Shown here: positions 44,580 to 55,871 of the stretch, piece by piece | How the letters are laid out: the number at the start of each line of letters is the position of its first letter | Numbering within the stretch: the stretch's first letter is position 1 | Assembly: GCA_025560025.1 (NCBI GenBank) | Contig: CP048485.1 | Coordinates: 682,001 to 746,000, forward strand | Origin: Agrobacterium tumefaciens | GTDB lineage: Bacteria > Pseudomonadota > Alphaproteobacteria > Rhizobiales > Rhizobiaceae | Direction of reading: 5' to 3' | Length of the DNA stretch: 64,000 nucleotides | Notes under the pieces: model-generated | What the model was told of the DNA's origin: nothing | The model's input: the letters and a program-made list of their open reading frames with translations, nothing else | Database searches by the model: none | Program-made: the position numbers and the translations under genes

Positions 44580-45455
44580 TCAAATACCGCGATCGAGGCC
44601 GTTTCCGCCATTGGCGTCATCATGCGCGTCTTCCTCGATCGTCAGCGTTCCATAGCGGCGGTGCCAGAGGCTGGCGCTGATGGGAATGAAAAAGAGATAG
44701 GCGGCAACGGTCAGAACCAGCACTTCCCAGGTAAAGCTCATCAGCATCGCCACATAAAGCACGACGACGAGGATCACCGGCAGCACCAGATCGCGGCGGA
44801 TGCGGCTGGTGCCGGATTTACCCGACCAGACCGGCAGGCGGCTGATGAGAAGATAACCGATCAGTACGGTATAGGCGGCGGCGATATAAGCGAAAGGCTT
44901 GCCCGGCTCCACGCCGAGAAAACCGAGATAAACCGGCAGAAGCACCAGCATGGCGCCCATCGGGGCCGGCACGCCCACGAAAAACTCGTTCTGCCAGGGC
45001 GCTTTCACCGGCCGCTCTATCATGACGTTGAAGCGGGCCAGTCGCAGGCCGGCGGCGATGACGTAGATCAGGGCGGCGATCCATCCGATCGAGCGCGCCT
45101 GGTCGAGAAGGTAGGCATAGACCACAAGGGCAGGGGCAACACCGAAATTGACGATATCGGCCAGACTATCCATCTGTTCGCCGAATTTGGAAGTCGCCTT
45201 CATCATGCGGGCGATGCGCCCGTCAATGCCGTCGAGGAAGGCGGCGAGCAGCACCATGCCGACGGCCAGCTCGAAGCGGCCTTCGATGGCGAGGCGAACG
45301 CCGCTCAGGCCCGCACAGATGGCCAGAACGGTGATGAGGTTGGGAACCACGAGGCGAAAGGGAATTTCCCTCAGACGCGGCCCACGGCCGCTATCGTTGC
45401 GGCCCTCAGGTTTTCCGTTCTGTTGTGGCTCCGAGATCGGCGTTTCCATGCGCAT
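44580..45455 (-). CDS. pssA: CDP-diacylglycerol-serine O-phosphatidyltransferase
   Basis: 291-residue inner-membrane CDP-alcohol phosphatidyltransferase that makes phosphatidylserine, the precursor of phosphatidylethanolamine. The signature D-G-x2-A-R-x8-G-x3-D-x3-D is intact, from DGRIAR through FGEQMDSLAD. About eight hydrophobic helices follow an N-terminal soluble tail (residues 1-35). The start at 45455 has AGGAAGGG upstream. It follows psd, which ends 23 bases upstream; the two act consecutively. Confidence 0.95.
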   Translation of the reverse strand: MRMETPISEPQQNGKPEGRNDSGRGPRLREIPFRLVVPNLITVLAICAGLSGVRLAIEGRFELAVGMVLLAAFLDGIDGRIARMMKATSKFGEQMDSLADIVNFGVAPALVVYAYLLDQARSIGWIAALIYVIAAGLRLARFNVMIERPVKAPWQNEFFVGVPAPMGAMLVLLPVYLGFLGVEPGKPFAYIAAAYTVLIGYLLISRLPVWSGKSGTSRIRRDLVLPVILVVVLYVAMLMSFTWEVLVLTVAAYLFFIPISASLWHRRYGTLTIEEDAHDDANGGNGLDRGI

Positions 45456-45478
45456 GCCCTTCCTGTTGCCGTTTCCCG

Positions 45479-46177
45479 TCAGCCGCGGCGGCTGACGACC
45501 GGACCCTTGGCGGAGCCGAATTCGGCAAGCACGGTTTCACCCGCAATCGCCGTCTGGCCCACCGAAACGCGCGGCTGAAAACCTTCGGGAAGGAAGATAT
45601 CGAGACGCGAGCCGAAACGGATAAGACCGAAACGCTCGCCGGCATCAACTGGTTCATTTGGCTTGACCCAGCAGACGATGCGGCGCGCGACCATGCCGGC
45701 GATCTGCACGACGCCGACCTTGCCATGGGCGGTCTCGATGACGAGGCCGTTGCGTTCATTGTCTTCGGAGGCCTTGTCCACTTCCGCATTGAGGAACAGG
45801 CCGGGACGATAGGCGACATTGACGATGCGGCCGCGCACCGGCGCGCGGTTCACGTGGCAGTTGAAAACATTCATGAACACGGAGACGCGGACCATGGGCT
45901 CCTTGCCGAGTTCCAGCTCCAGCGGCGGAACGACGGTCTGGATGGCGGAGACCTTGCCATCGGCGGGGCTGATGATCAAATCGTCATCCTGTGGTGTCAC
46001 ACGCTCGGGATCGCGGAAGAAATAGGCGCACCAGGCCGTCAGCACGAGACCGACCCAGAACAGCGGTTCGGAAATCCAGCCGAGCACCAGCGATGCGACG
46101 AAGAAGGCGGCGACGAAGACATAACCTTCCTTGTGGATCGGTACGATGGTGTTGCGAATGGTGTCGAACAGATTCAT
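45479..46177 (-). CDS. psd: Phosphatidylserine decarboxylase proenzyme
   Basis: 232-residue membrane-associated proenzyme that converts phosphatidylserine to phosphatidylethanolamine. The conserved PADGKVSAI and [16 protein letters not shown] blocks are present. The autocleavage site lies near the C-terminus at EFGSAKGPV: the serine becomes the pyruvoyl group, in the short type-II form. The start at 46177 has AAGGA 7 bases upstream. It is the first gene of psd-pssA. Confidence 0.96.
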   Translation of the reverse strand: MNLFDTIRNTIVPIHKEGYVFVAAFFVASLVLGWISEPLFWVGLVLTAWCAYFFRDPERVTPQDDDLIISPADGKVSAIQTVVPPLELELGKEPMVRVSVFMNVFNCHVNRAPVRGRIVNVAYRPGLFLNAEVDKASEDNERNGLVIETAHGKVGVVQIAGMVARRIVCWVKPNEPVDAGERFGLIRFGSRLDIFLPEGFQPRVSVGQTAIAGETVLAEFGSAKGPVVSRRG

Positions 46178-46342
46178 GAGATTCCTTGCTCCGGTTGCCG
46201 TCTGTCGCGTCCATATATGGTCGTGATACGACACGATCCACACGGCAATACGACAAATTTTGCCTAGCTGGTTACAGCCAAACGCCCCGCCCGGCAATGG
46301 CCGGTTGCCGTAACACCCCAAGTTCCCCGGGGTTTCTGCCCG

Positions 46343-48232
46343 TCAATGCGCGGGTTCGCCGCGGTCGACCACACCCAGATCGTCGGTTTCGCGAACATGG
46401 CGCAGCATCTCTTCCGCCCGGATCGCTTCGCGCTGGCGGCTCCACATCGAGGCATAGAGGCCATTCTGCGCCATCAGCGAGGCGTGGGTTCCGCGTTCGG
46501 CGATGAGCCCTTCCTTTAGAACGATGATTTCGTCCGCGTGGATGACGGTGGAAAGACGATGGGCGATGACCAGTGTGGTGCGGTTTTTCGAGACGATATC
46601 GAGCGCGCTCTGGATTTCCTGTTCGGTATGGGTGTCGAGTGCTGAAGTCGCCTCGTCGAGGATGAGGATCGGTGGCGCTTTCAGAATGGTTCTTGCAATC
46701 GCCACGCGTTGTTTTTCGCCGCCCGACAGTTTCAGGCCACGTTCGCCGACCATGGTGGCGTAACCTTCCGGCAGCTTGCCGATGAAGGCGCTAATCTGTG
46801 CCGCATCCGCCGCCGCCGTGACATCCTCATTCGTGGCCGAAGGGCGGCCATAACGGATGTTATAGGCGAGCGTGTCGTTGAACAGCACCGTATCCTGCGG
46901 AACCATGCCGATCACCGAGCGCAGGCTCTTTTGCGTCACGTCGCGAATATCCTGCCCGTCAATGGTGACCGCGCCTTCCTGAATATCGTAGAAACGGTAA
47001 AGCAGCCGCGAGATCGTCGATTTTCCCGCACCCGAAGGCCCGACGATTGCCACCGTCTTGCCTGCCGGTACATCGAAGGAAACACCCTTCAAAATCGGCC
47101 TCTCGGGATCATAGGCAAAATGCACGTCGCGGAACGAGATCGCGCCGGGTCCGCTGGCGAGCGGTTTTGCATCCGGCCTGTCGGTAACCTCGGCCTCGAC
47201 CTCCAGAAGCTCGAACATCTGTTCGATGTCGGTCAGGCCCTGGCGGATTTCGCGGTAGACGAAACCGATGAAGTTCAGCGGTACTGAAAGCTGCAGCAGA
47301 AGGGCATTGACGAAGACGAAATCGCCGATGGTCTGTTCGCCGCGCTGCACGGCAAGGGCCGACATCACCATCATGACGGTGGAGCCGATACCGAAGATCA
47401 CGCCCTGGCCGAAGTTCAGCCAGCCGAGCGAGGTCCAGATCGAGATCGCCGATTTTTCGTAACGCTCCATGGCGACATCGAAGCGTTTCGCCTCCATCTC
47501 CTCGTTACCGAAATATTTGACGGTCTCGAAGTTCAGGAGCGAGTCGATCGCCTTGGTATTGGCGTCGGTATCGCTGTCGTTCATGGCGCGGCGAATGGAG
47601 ATGCGCCAGTTGCTGGCCCGGACGGTGAACCAGATATAGGCCCAGACGGTGATGACCGTGACCAGCACATAGGAAAAACCGTAGGACGCCCAGAAGATGA
47701 TGGCGGTCAGCAGGAATTCGATGAAGGTCGGGGCGGTGTTGAGAATGGTGAAGCGGACAATGGTTTCGATGCCCTTGGTGCCACGCTCGATAACTCGGGA
47801 AAGCCCGCCGGTCTTGCGTTCCAGATGGAAACGCAGGGAAAGCCGGTGCATGTGCACGAAGGTCTTGTAGGCGAGCTGGCGCACCGCATGCTGGCCGACG
47901 CTGGCAAACAGCGAATCGCGCAGCTGATTGAGGCCGACCTGGATCAGCCGCGTCAGATTATAGGCAATGACCAGCGCGACCGCGCCGAGCAGGAAGGCCG
48001 GGACCAGTCCCGCCATGTCGAGCTTGCCATTCAGCGCATCCGTCGCCCATTTGAAGAAATAGGGAACGGCAATCAGCACCAGCTTGGCGACAACAAGGAA
48101 TATCGTCGCCCACACCACCCGCATCTTCAGGTCCCAGCGGCCCTCCGGCCACATATAGGGCCAGAGATTGATCAGCGTCTGGGTCGGGTTGCTGGAATCC
48201 GCCGAAATGGTTTTTTTCTTCGTGGCCATCAT
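46343..48232 (-). CDS. Atm1-type ABC exporter
   Basis: 629-residue half-transporter. An N-terminal six-helix membrane domain (about 35-330) is followed by an ATPase domain with Walker A GPSGAGKST, signature LSGGEKQR and Walker B ILILDEATSALD. The membrane domain resembles the mitochondrial/bacterial Atm1-HMT1 group (WALTRLIQVG-like segment, FERKTGG-type loop reading HLERKTGGLSRVIERG), which exports glutathione persulfide or metal-glutathione complexes. The start has GGAGAG upstream; ATG 48232 or 48229 may be used. Confidence 0.9.
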   Translation of the reverse strand: MMATKKKTISADSSNPTQTLINLWPYMWPEGRWDLKMRVVWATIFLVVAKLVLIAVPYFFKWATDALNGKLDMAGLVPAFLLGAVALVIAYNLTRLIQVGLNQLRDSLFASVGQHAVRQLAYKTFVHMHRLSLRFHLERKTGGLSRVIERGTKGIETIVRFTILNTAPTFIEFLLTAIIFWASYGFSYVLVTVITVWAYIWFTVRASNWRISIRRAMNDSDTDANTKAIDSLLNFETVKYFGNEEMEAKRFDVAMERYEKSAISIWTSLGWLNFGQGVIFGIGSTVMMVMSALAVQRGEQTIGDFVFVNALLLQLSVPLNFIGFVYREIRQGLTDIEQMFELLEVEAEVTDRPDAKPLASGPGAISFRDVHFAYDPERPILKGVSFDVPAGKTVAIVGPSGAGKSTISRLLYRFYDIQEGAVTIDGQDIRDVTQKSLRSVIGMVPQDTVLFNDTLAYNIRYGRPSATNEDVTAAADAAQISAFIGKLPEGYATMVGERGLKLSGGEKQRVAIARTILKAPPILILDEATSALDTHTEQEIQSALDIVSKNRTTLVIAHRLSTVIHADEIIVLKEGLIAERGTHASLMAQNGLYASMWSRQREAIRAEEMLRHVRETDDLGVVDRGEPAH

Positions 48233-48339
48233 TCTCTCCGGTCACTGCCGGAAGCCGACAGCAGGACGGCGGCTTTGGTCAAGCCGCCGCGCGTGTCACA
48301 GATAGGATCGTCGCGGGTTCACCGCAACGATTCAAATGC

Positions 48340-50343
48340 TCAGGAGCCGCCTTTCAGCCGCTTGCGGTGAAGTTCCTCAGCATTCGGCAGGGCCTCTTTC
48401 GGCACGCCGAAAATCTGGCCGGGCTCGATCAGGTCAGGGTTTTTGATCTGGTCCTCATTGGCGAGGTAGATCGTGGTGTAACGCACGCCCTGTCCATAAA
48501 CGCGGCGGGAAATCTGCCACAGCGTGTCGCCACGGCGGATGATGACGCTGTTCTGGCTTTCGGCGAGCGGCGCCTGTTCGAAGGTCTGCGGACCGGCAGG
48601 TGCCTGCGGCGCGGGAGCGGGCGGCGCCGTAATGTGGAGTTCGGCGAGGCGGCTTGCGAGCGAAGCAATGCCCTTGCCGATTGCCGCCACGTCGTTCGGC
48701 CATGCCTCGACGGATGTCAGCAGCTGGCGGGCCTTGGCGGCGATGTCGCCCGCAAAGGCGGTGAAGGCCGGTTCGGTGGCTGCGGCAGTACGGAACTCGG
48801 AGAGCGACTTCAGGCCAATCACCACGGCGGAGCGGCCGGCAATCGCCTGGTCGAGTGCAGGCGTGGCCTGATCCTTGTAGAGATTGGAGAGAATGCCGAA
48901 AGCCTTCGCAACATCCGTGCGCAGCTTTTCGAAGGCAGCGCGGTCGCTTGCCGTGCTCTGGTTCTCAACGGGTGCAGCGGTCGCCGTGGCGGCGGAAGGC
49001 GCCTGCATGGCGACGGTCGCCTGATCGGTCTGCGGGCGCTCGAAGGGAACGCGCACGCGCACCTTCACCGTGCCGTCGGCATTCAGCTCTTCGACGGTGA
49101 TGATATGGCTGCCAACGGTCAGTTCGACATTACCCTCGATGACGAAATGGCCGGAGGCCTCCGCCGTGGTCTTGCCGATTTCCTTGTCATCGACCAGCGC
49201 GCGCACCGTCGAGGCAGCAGGCGCGGAACCGGCAACGAAAATCTTCGATCCCTCGAATTCAACGGCGCTGACCTGAACGGTCGATGTCAGCGGCGCAGCG
49301 GCCGGAGCCGTGGCGCCGGCGGCAGGGGCGGGCGTGTTGCTGGCGCCTGTTTCGGAGGTGGCCGCAGGCTGCTGCGATTGCGCGGCTTGCTGGGGCTGAA
49401 GGGCTGGAGGTGCGGCCTCCGGCATTGCCAGCACGCGGCTTGCCTTGCCGGGTTTGGAAACCATGGCCAGAAGTTCGCCTGCCTTGTTCTCGGGCACGGA
49501 AACGGTTGCGACTTCTTCCGATTGCGTCGCCTTGCCGCTCGCGTCGGTCGAGCGCAGCACCAGCTCATGATCGCCGGGGGGCAGGGGATTGTCGAAAACG
49601 GCGGCGAAATCACCGGTGCCGTCGATCGTCGTCTGCGCGATCACCTTGCCGTTGCTGAGAATTTCGAGCTTCGCGCCGGGCTGTGCCTTGCCCGCGACAA
49701 CGGCTGAGCCATCCGGCTCGACGCGCAGCACATCGAAAGTCGGCGCGCCGGGCGTGGCCTGGGCGGCATCGCCGGGTGCGGGGGCCGCTGCGGGCTGGGC
49801 CGGCTGGGCTGCGCCATCATCGGTGCCGGTAAAAACGCCTGCCAGGCGACGCACCTGTGCTGCCGCCGCCGCCGCGCTGTCGGGCAGGCCGCGCAGGAAG
49901 GCCGTGGTGCGTTCGGCCGCCGAACGGGCCGTGGTGATCAGCCGCGACGTGGTTTCATCCAGCGTTTCAGGAATTTCGATGTTGGTCAGTTCTTTGAGCG
50001 ATGCCTCGACCTTCTTGCGCGCTGTCGCGAAATCGGCGTCGGAAGGAACCTTGCTATCGGCGAAAAGTGTAGTCAGATCCTTGATCGACTGGGTCGCGGA
50101 AGCGGCGAGACGCCCGACCTTGTCGGCAATATTGGCGGTCTCCTGGGCGGCGTCGGACAGAATGTCTCCGGCCTTGTCGCTGCCCATTTCGACGCTGTTC
50201 TTCACGGCATTGCCCGCCTCGTTGATGGCGTCGCCGATCGGTTTGCCGTCATTGGAAATCCTCGGCAGGACGAAAAAGATCATGAGCAGGGACGCAATCC
50301 CCAACACGATCAGCGCCAGCAAACCGGCTTTATTGTTTTTCAT
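48340..50343 (-). CDS. Membrane-anchored LysM protein with repeat Ig-like domains
   Basis: 667 residues. One N-terminal membrane anchor (about 6-24) precedes a helical region (25-160). A beta-rich Ig-like domain follows (about 205-290, RVEPDGSAVVAGKAQPGAKL), then an alanine/proline/glutamine linker and a second similar domain (about 360-440, VEFEGSKIFVAGSAP). A helical segment and a C-terminal LysM domain (about 610-660, SVIIRRGDTLWQISRRVYGQ) complete it. LysM binds peptidoglycan, so the protein probably spans from membrane to wall. The start at 50343 places the anchor first. Confidence 0.87.
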   Translation of the reverse strand: MKNNKAGLLALIVLGIASLLMIFFVLPRISNDGKPIGDAINEAGNAVKNSVEMGSDKAGDILSDAAQETANIADKVGRLAASATQSIKDLTTLFADSKVPSDADFATARKKVEASLKELTNIEIPETLDETTSRLITTARSAAERTTAFLRGLPDSAAAAAAQVRRLAGVFTGTDDGAAQPAQPAAAPAPGDAAQATPGAPTFDVLRVEPDGSAVVAGKAQPGAKLEILSNGKVIAQTTIDGTGDFAAVFDNPLPPGDHELVLRSTDASGKATQSEEVATVSVPENKAGELLAMVSKPGKASRVLAMPEAAPPALQPQQAAQSQQPAATSETGASNTPAPAAGATAPAAAPLTSTVQVSAVEFEGSKIFVAGSAPAASTVRALVDDKEIGKTTAEASGHFVIEGNVELTVGSHIITVEELNADGTVKVRVRVPFERPQTDQATVAMQAPSAATATAAPVENQSTASDRAAFEKLRTDVAKAFGILSNLYKDQATPALDQAIAGRSAVVIGLKSLSEFRTAAATEPAFTAFAGDIAAKARQLLTSVEAWPNDVAAIGKGIASLASRLAELHITAPPAPAPQAPAGPQTFEQAPLAESQNSVIIRRGDTLWQISRRVYGQGVRYTTIYLANEDQIKNPDLIEPGQIFGVPKEALPNAEELHRKRLKGGS

Positions 50344-50499
50344 CCTGGAATCTCCGGGTATTTCAAGCGTTTCACACAAGTTGAGATTGCTAGCGTCTTA
50401 CCTTGCCCCAGACAAGCGGCGTGTGGGCAAAAGGCCACATTTGCAAGGGATTTCCCAAATTTTCTTGACGCGCCGCATCCTGCATTGTTCCTTCCCCTC

Positions 50500-51120
50500 A
50501 TGACGGACAAAAATACAGCGATTCGATCCATCTGCGTTTATTGCGGTTCCCAGCCCGGACGTGATCCGGCTCACATGGAGGCCGGCCGCGCGCTTGGGAA
50601 ATCCATTGCCGAAAACGGCATTCGCCTCGTTTATGGCGGCGGCACCAAGGGCATCATGGGTGCGGTTGCCAGCGGCGTTCTTTCCAATGGCGGCGAAGTA
50701 ACCGGCATCATACCGGAGTTTCTGGTCGATATGGAGGCGACGCGCCATTCTCTCGGACAATTGAACGAGCTTGTCGTCACCAAGGACATGCATGAGCGCA
50801 AACATATGATGTTCGAGCGCTCGGATGCCTTCGTGACGCTGCCGGGCGGCGTCGGCACGCTGGAGGAGATCGTCGAGATCATGACCTGGGCGCAGCTCGG
50901 CCGCCACGCCAAGCCGATGGTCTTCGCCAATATCAACGGCTTCTGGAACCCGATGCTGGAGCTTGTACAGCATATGCGCGACCAGGGCTTCATTCACCGC
51001 GCCCATCTTCTGAACCCGCTCGTCATCGACGAGGTGAAGGACATCGTGCCCGCCATCATCGACCGGGCGCTGGCGCAGCAGAACCCTGAAGGCGATCCTT
51101 CGGTCATATCCCGCCTGTAA
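50500..51120 (+). CDS. LOG-family phosphoribohydrolase
   Basis: 206-residue Rossmann-fold enzyme of the LOG family (often labelled lysine decarboxylase). The PGGVGTLEEIVE motif (PGG-x-GT-x2-E) and YGGGTKGIMGAVA are complete. LOG enzymes release cytokinin bases from their 5'-monophosphates or act on other nucleotide monophosphates. The start at 50500 gives the standard N-terminus MTDKNTAIRSICVYCGSQPG. It is divergent from the LysM gene. Confidence 0.92.
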   Translation: MTDKNTAIRSICVYCGSQPGRDPAHMEAGRALGKSIAENGIRLVYGGGTKGIMGAVASGVLSNGGEVTGIIPEFLVDMEATRHSLGQLNELVVTKDMHERKHMMFERSDAFVTLPGGVGTLEEIVEIMTWAQLGRHAKPMVFANINGFWNPMLELVQHMRDQGFIHRAHLLNPLVIDEVKDIVPAIIDRALAQQNPEGDPSVISRL

Positions 51121-51215
51121 TCCATAAGGCCCCAGCGTGGGCAGCGGTTTCGGGGTAACGACTCCATCACTCAGCAAAAGAGCGTTAACGAGCCGCCACG
51201 CGGTTCGTTATAATT

Positions 51216-51230
51216 TTAAGTGTATATTAA
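51216..51230. promoter_or_regulatory. CtrA-type box upstream of the penicillin-binding protein gene
   Basis: TTAAGTGTATATTAA is an exact TTAA-N7-TTAA match, about 130 bases before the start of a class B penicillin-binding protein. CtrA sites near division genes are common in alphaproteobacteria. Function is inferred. Confidence 0.5.
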
Positions 51231-51361
51231 TACAGTTTTAACTGCGGCATTGCCCCGCCCGCTCTTTTCATGGCCCCGTGACCGATCCTGTGCCAGCGTC
51301 AACAAGGCGTTGGTTGACCGCGAAATTTGTTTCGCCGCCAAGAGCGTGGGTGTTATCGGAA

Positions 51362-53122
51362 ATGATTGCTTTTGTGGTGCGGCTAAAAAGCCGGGCGCAT
51401 TTCATTATTCAAAGAAGTCCGCTGCGGAGCAGGGAGGCCATCCTCGGCTCCGCCGCCCGCCGCAGGGTCGATGCGAAAATGCGGCTCGGGTTGCTCATTG
51501 CGGTCTTCGCGGTCCTTTATGGTGTGGTTGCCGCGCGCCTCGTTCAATATGGTTTTGCCGAACCTGTCACGACCGCCTGGATCAATAGCGGCGCGACCGC
51601 AGTTGCATCCCGCCCCGATATTGTGGACCGCAATGGCCGGTTGCTGGCGACCGATCTCAACATGGTGTCGCTCTATGCGGATCCGCGCAGGGTCGTGGAC
51701 GCCGATGAGGTCGTCGAAAAGCTCGCAACCGTCATTCCCAATCTCGACTGGCGCGAGACACATCGCAGATTGCGTATGGACAGCGGCTTCCAATGGCTGC
51801 GACGCCAGCTCACGCCCCGGCAGCAGGCGGATATCTTGAACCTCGGCATACCGGGCATCGGCTTCAGGCCGGAAAAGCGGCGGTTTTATCCGGGCGGCCC
51901 CACGGCCTCGCATATCATTGGTCACGTCAATGTCGATAATCAGGGCCTTGCCGGCATGGAGCGTTATCTCGACCAGCAGGGTCTGGCCGATCTGCGCGCA
52001 ACTGGCCTTGCAAGCGGCGTGGCGCTGGAGCCGGTAAAACTGTCGATCGATCTACGGGTGCAGAATATCGTCCGTGAGATCGTCGTGAAGGCGAAAAACG
52101 ACTATCAGGCAGAAGCGGCCGGAGCGGTGATCGTGGATGTGGAAACGGGCGAAGTGCTGGCCATGGCCTCGGTGCCCGATTACGATCCGAACGAACCGTC
52201 CCGTACCCTTGCCGATGGCAGCATCGACAGGGAGTATGAAAAAGGCTGGTTCAACCGGATGAGCAACGCCACCTTCGAGATGGGCTCCACCTTCAAGAGC
52301 TTCACGCTGGCGATGGGACTGGATGCAGGCGCGATCACGCTGAATTCGGTGGTCGATGCGACGCGGCCGATCCGCATTGGCGGCTTCACCATCAAGGATT
52401 TCTGGGGCAGGAACCGCCCGCTTTCAATCCCGGAAGTATTTCAATACTCGTCCAATATCGGCACGGCGGCGGTTGCCGACATGGTTGGCGTCGAAAGCCA
52501 TCAGCAGTTTCTGACGAAACTCGGGCTTCTGTCGCGGATGGAAACGGAGATGCCCGGCGTCGCCATGCCCACCCAGCCGCGGACATGGAAGAAGATCAAT
52601 TCCGTCACTATTTCCTTCGGGCACGGCATCGCCACCACCCCGTTGCAGACGGCGGTTGCCGCCGCAGCGCTCATCAATGGCGGAAACCTGATTTCGCCGA
52701 CCTTCCTGTCGCGCTCCAGGGAAGAGGCCGCCGTGATTTCCCGTGCCGTCATCAATGGCAAGACCAGCGCCGACATGCGTTATCTTTTCAACTGGAACGG
52801 CATAAAGGGCTCGGGCAGGCGTGCGCAGGTCGAGGGATTTCATGTGGGCGGTAAGACCGGCACGGCCGACAAGGTCATAAACGGCCGTTATGCCAAGGAC
52901 ATCAACTTCAACAGCTTCGTTGCCGCCTTTCCGATGCACAAGCCGAGATATGTGGTCCTGTCGATGATCGATGCGCCGAAGACGGGCGAAAACGGCGGCC
53001 GTACGGCAGCCTCGACGGCAGCACCGATGATCCGCGAAATCGTCACCCAGACGGCGGCACTTCTCGGCGTCAAGCCGCGTTTCGGTTACGAAGCGAACCC
53101 GCAGCTGCTGATGGATTATTGA
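51362..53122 (+). CDS. Class B penicillin-binding protein (FtsI/PBP3-like)
   Basis: 586-residue transpeptidase anchored by one N-terminal membrane segment (about 43-60). An N-terminal pedestal domain begins SRPDIVDRNGRLLATD. The transpeptidase domain has S309-x-x-K312 (GSTFKSF), S363-S364-N365 (YSSNIGT) and K498-T-G (GGKTGTAD). It resembles FtsI, yet no dcw-cluster neighbours are present, so it is probably a second, paralogous PBP3. The start is uncertain: ATG 51362 is my choice, GTG 51350 or 51278 remain possible, and none has a strong ribosome site. Confidence 0.93.
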   Translation: MIAFVVRLKSRAHFIIQRSPLRSREAILGSAARRRVDAKMRLGLLIAVFAVLYGVVAARLVQYGFAEPVTTAWINSGATAVASRPDIVDRNGRLLATDLNMVSLYADPRRVVDADEVVEKLATVIPNLDWRETHRRLRMDSGFQWLRRQLTPRQQADILNLGIPGIGFRPEKRRFYPGGPTASHIIGHVNVDNQGLAGMERYLDQQGLADLRATGLASGVALEPVKLSIDLRVQNIVREIVVKAKNDYQAEAAGAVIVDVETGEVLAMASVPDYDPNEPSRTLADGSIDREYEKGWFNRMSNATFEMGSTFKSFTLAMGLDAGAITLNSVVDATRPIRIGGFTIKDFWGRNRPLSIPEVFQYSSNIGTAAVADMVGVESHQQFLTKLGLLSRMETEMPGVAMPTQPRTWKKINSVTISFGHGIATTPLQTAVAAAALINGGNLISPTFLSRSREEAAVISRAVINGKTSADMRYLFNWNGIKGSGRRAQVEGFHVGGKTGTADKVINGRYAKDINFNSFVAAFPMHKPRYVVLSMIDAPKTGENGGRTAASTAAPMIREIVTQTAALLGVKPRFGYEANPQLLMDY

Positions 53123-53165
53123 CCTCGGAGCGCTGTGCCTCTGCAAGGAGCGCTATGGTGGCATC

Positions 53166-53287
53166 CCCTCATTCCTGTGCTTGTCACAGGAATCCAGCCG
53201 ACGCGCGTCTGCGCGGCGGAAAGACTCCTCTCAGCCCAAGGACTTGGGCTGGCTAGATTCCTGTGACGAGCACAGCAATGAGGGAGA
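53166..53287. repeat. Dispersed palindromic repeat, family A, copy 5
   Basis: The core GCCCAAGGACTTGGGC is present with outer arms TCCTGTGCTTGTCACAGG and CCTGTGACGAGCACAG. The outer arms match copy 4, while the internal orientation matches copy 1. Confidence 0.82.
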
Positions 53288-53306
53288 GAAACTTCGACGG
53301 ACTTCG

Positions 53307-54215
53307 TTACCGCTTGAGCCGCATCAGGCTCGAACCGGTATAGATCGCCAGCGCCAGCCAGATCATCGCAAAGGCCGCCATCCGCACCATGTCGAAAGGC
53401 TCCTTGAAGATGAAAATGGCGATCAGGAAGATCATCGTCGGTGCGATATATTGCATGATGCCAATGGTCGAGAGCCGCAGGAGTTTCGCGCCATTGCCGT
53501 AAAGAATGAGCGGAACGGCGGTGATGAGGCCGCTGGCGACCAGAAGCCAGGTGTCGGTCGCATTGCCAGCCATGAAATGCGCCTGTCCACTGAAGCCCAG
53601 CCATGCCATGACCAGCACGGCCGGGATGGACAGCAACATGACTTCCAGCAGAAAGCCCTGTGTCGCACCAATCGGCAATGTCTTGCGGAAGAAGGCGTAA
53701 AAACCCCAGGAGACGGTCAGCACAATGGAAACCCATGGCAGGCTGCCCGCATGCCAGGTGAGGATCGCGACCGCAAGCGCCACCAGAACGATGGCGGCGA
53801 TCTGCGCCGGATAGAGTTTTTCTTTCAGAAGCACTGCGCCGAGGAAGATGCTGAACAGCGGATTGATGAAATAACCAAGGGCGGCATCAAGCGCGCGGCC
53901 GGCGCCGATAGACCAGATATAGACGCCCCAGTTAATGCTGATAAGGGCGGCCGTCAGGCTCGCCATGGCAAGCATTTTCGGGTTCTTCAGCGCCGCCCTG
54001 ATTTCCGTTGTCCGCCCGAGTGCAATCAGCACCGCCGCCGCGATCGGTACCGACCAAATGACGCGGTGAACAATGACCTCGATCGGCGAAATATGCGCGA
54101 CCGCTTTCATGTAGAGGGGAAGAAACCCCCACAGCAGATATGCGGAAAGCGCGAAAGCAAAACCGCGCGCGCTGTCGCCGCCCTCTTGGGCCGGGAGCGT
54201 TTTGTCGAGTGCCAT
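53307..54215 (-). CDS. rarD: RarD-type EamA transporter
   Basis: 302-residue inner-membrane protein with about ten membrane segments, in the EamA/RarD (chloramphenicol-sensitive) branch of the drug/metabolite transporter superfamily. YLLWGFLPLYMK and HRVIWSVP are typical RarD N-terminal blocks, and LLRLSTIGIMQYIAPTMIF is the second repeat's conserved segment. The substrate is unknown. The start at 54215 gives a normal length; an upstream ATG at 54251 is possible. It ends near a family A repeat. Confidence 0.88.
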   Translation of the reverse strand: MALDKTLPAQEGGDSARGFAFALSAYLLWGFLPLYMKAVAHISPIEVIVHRVIWSVPIAAAVLIALGRTTEIRAALKNPKMLAMASLTAALISINWGVYIWSIGAGRALDAALGYFINPLFSIFLGAVLLKEKLYPAQIAAIVLVALAVAILTWHAGSLPWVSIVLTVSWGFYAFFRKTLPIGATQGFLLEVMLLSIPAVLVMAWLGFSGQAHFMAGNATDTWLLVASGLITAVPLILYGNGAKLLRLSTIGIMQYIAPTMIFLIAIFIFKEPFDMVRMAAFAMIWLALAIYTGSSLMRLKR

Positions 54216-54432
54216 GGGAGTACCGCCAAATTGTTCGGATGGTCCTTTCATAGCGGATCGGCGTGGCGGGAGCCAATTCATTTCCGTGAAGGGTTCATGA
54301 GAAAAACTGCATGAATAAAAGGCGCATTGCTCTTGAAACAGGCGATTTTCACGACCGGAGGGATGATCCACGCCCGAAAACCCGCGTGAATCATTGTCTC
54401 ATCCGGTCGTTTCAAGCATCTGAAAAAACTGA

Positions 54433-55867
<1,435 letters not shown>

Positions 55868-55871
<4 letters not shown>

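Noticed and set aside
48367..49707. Long plus-strand open frame opposite the LysM protein gene
   Set aside because: Translation is glycine/arginine low-complexity, the typical reverse reading of alanine/proline-rich codons. The minus strand has the anchor and LysM motifs.
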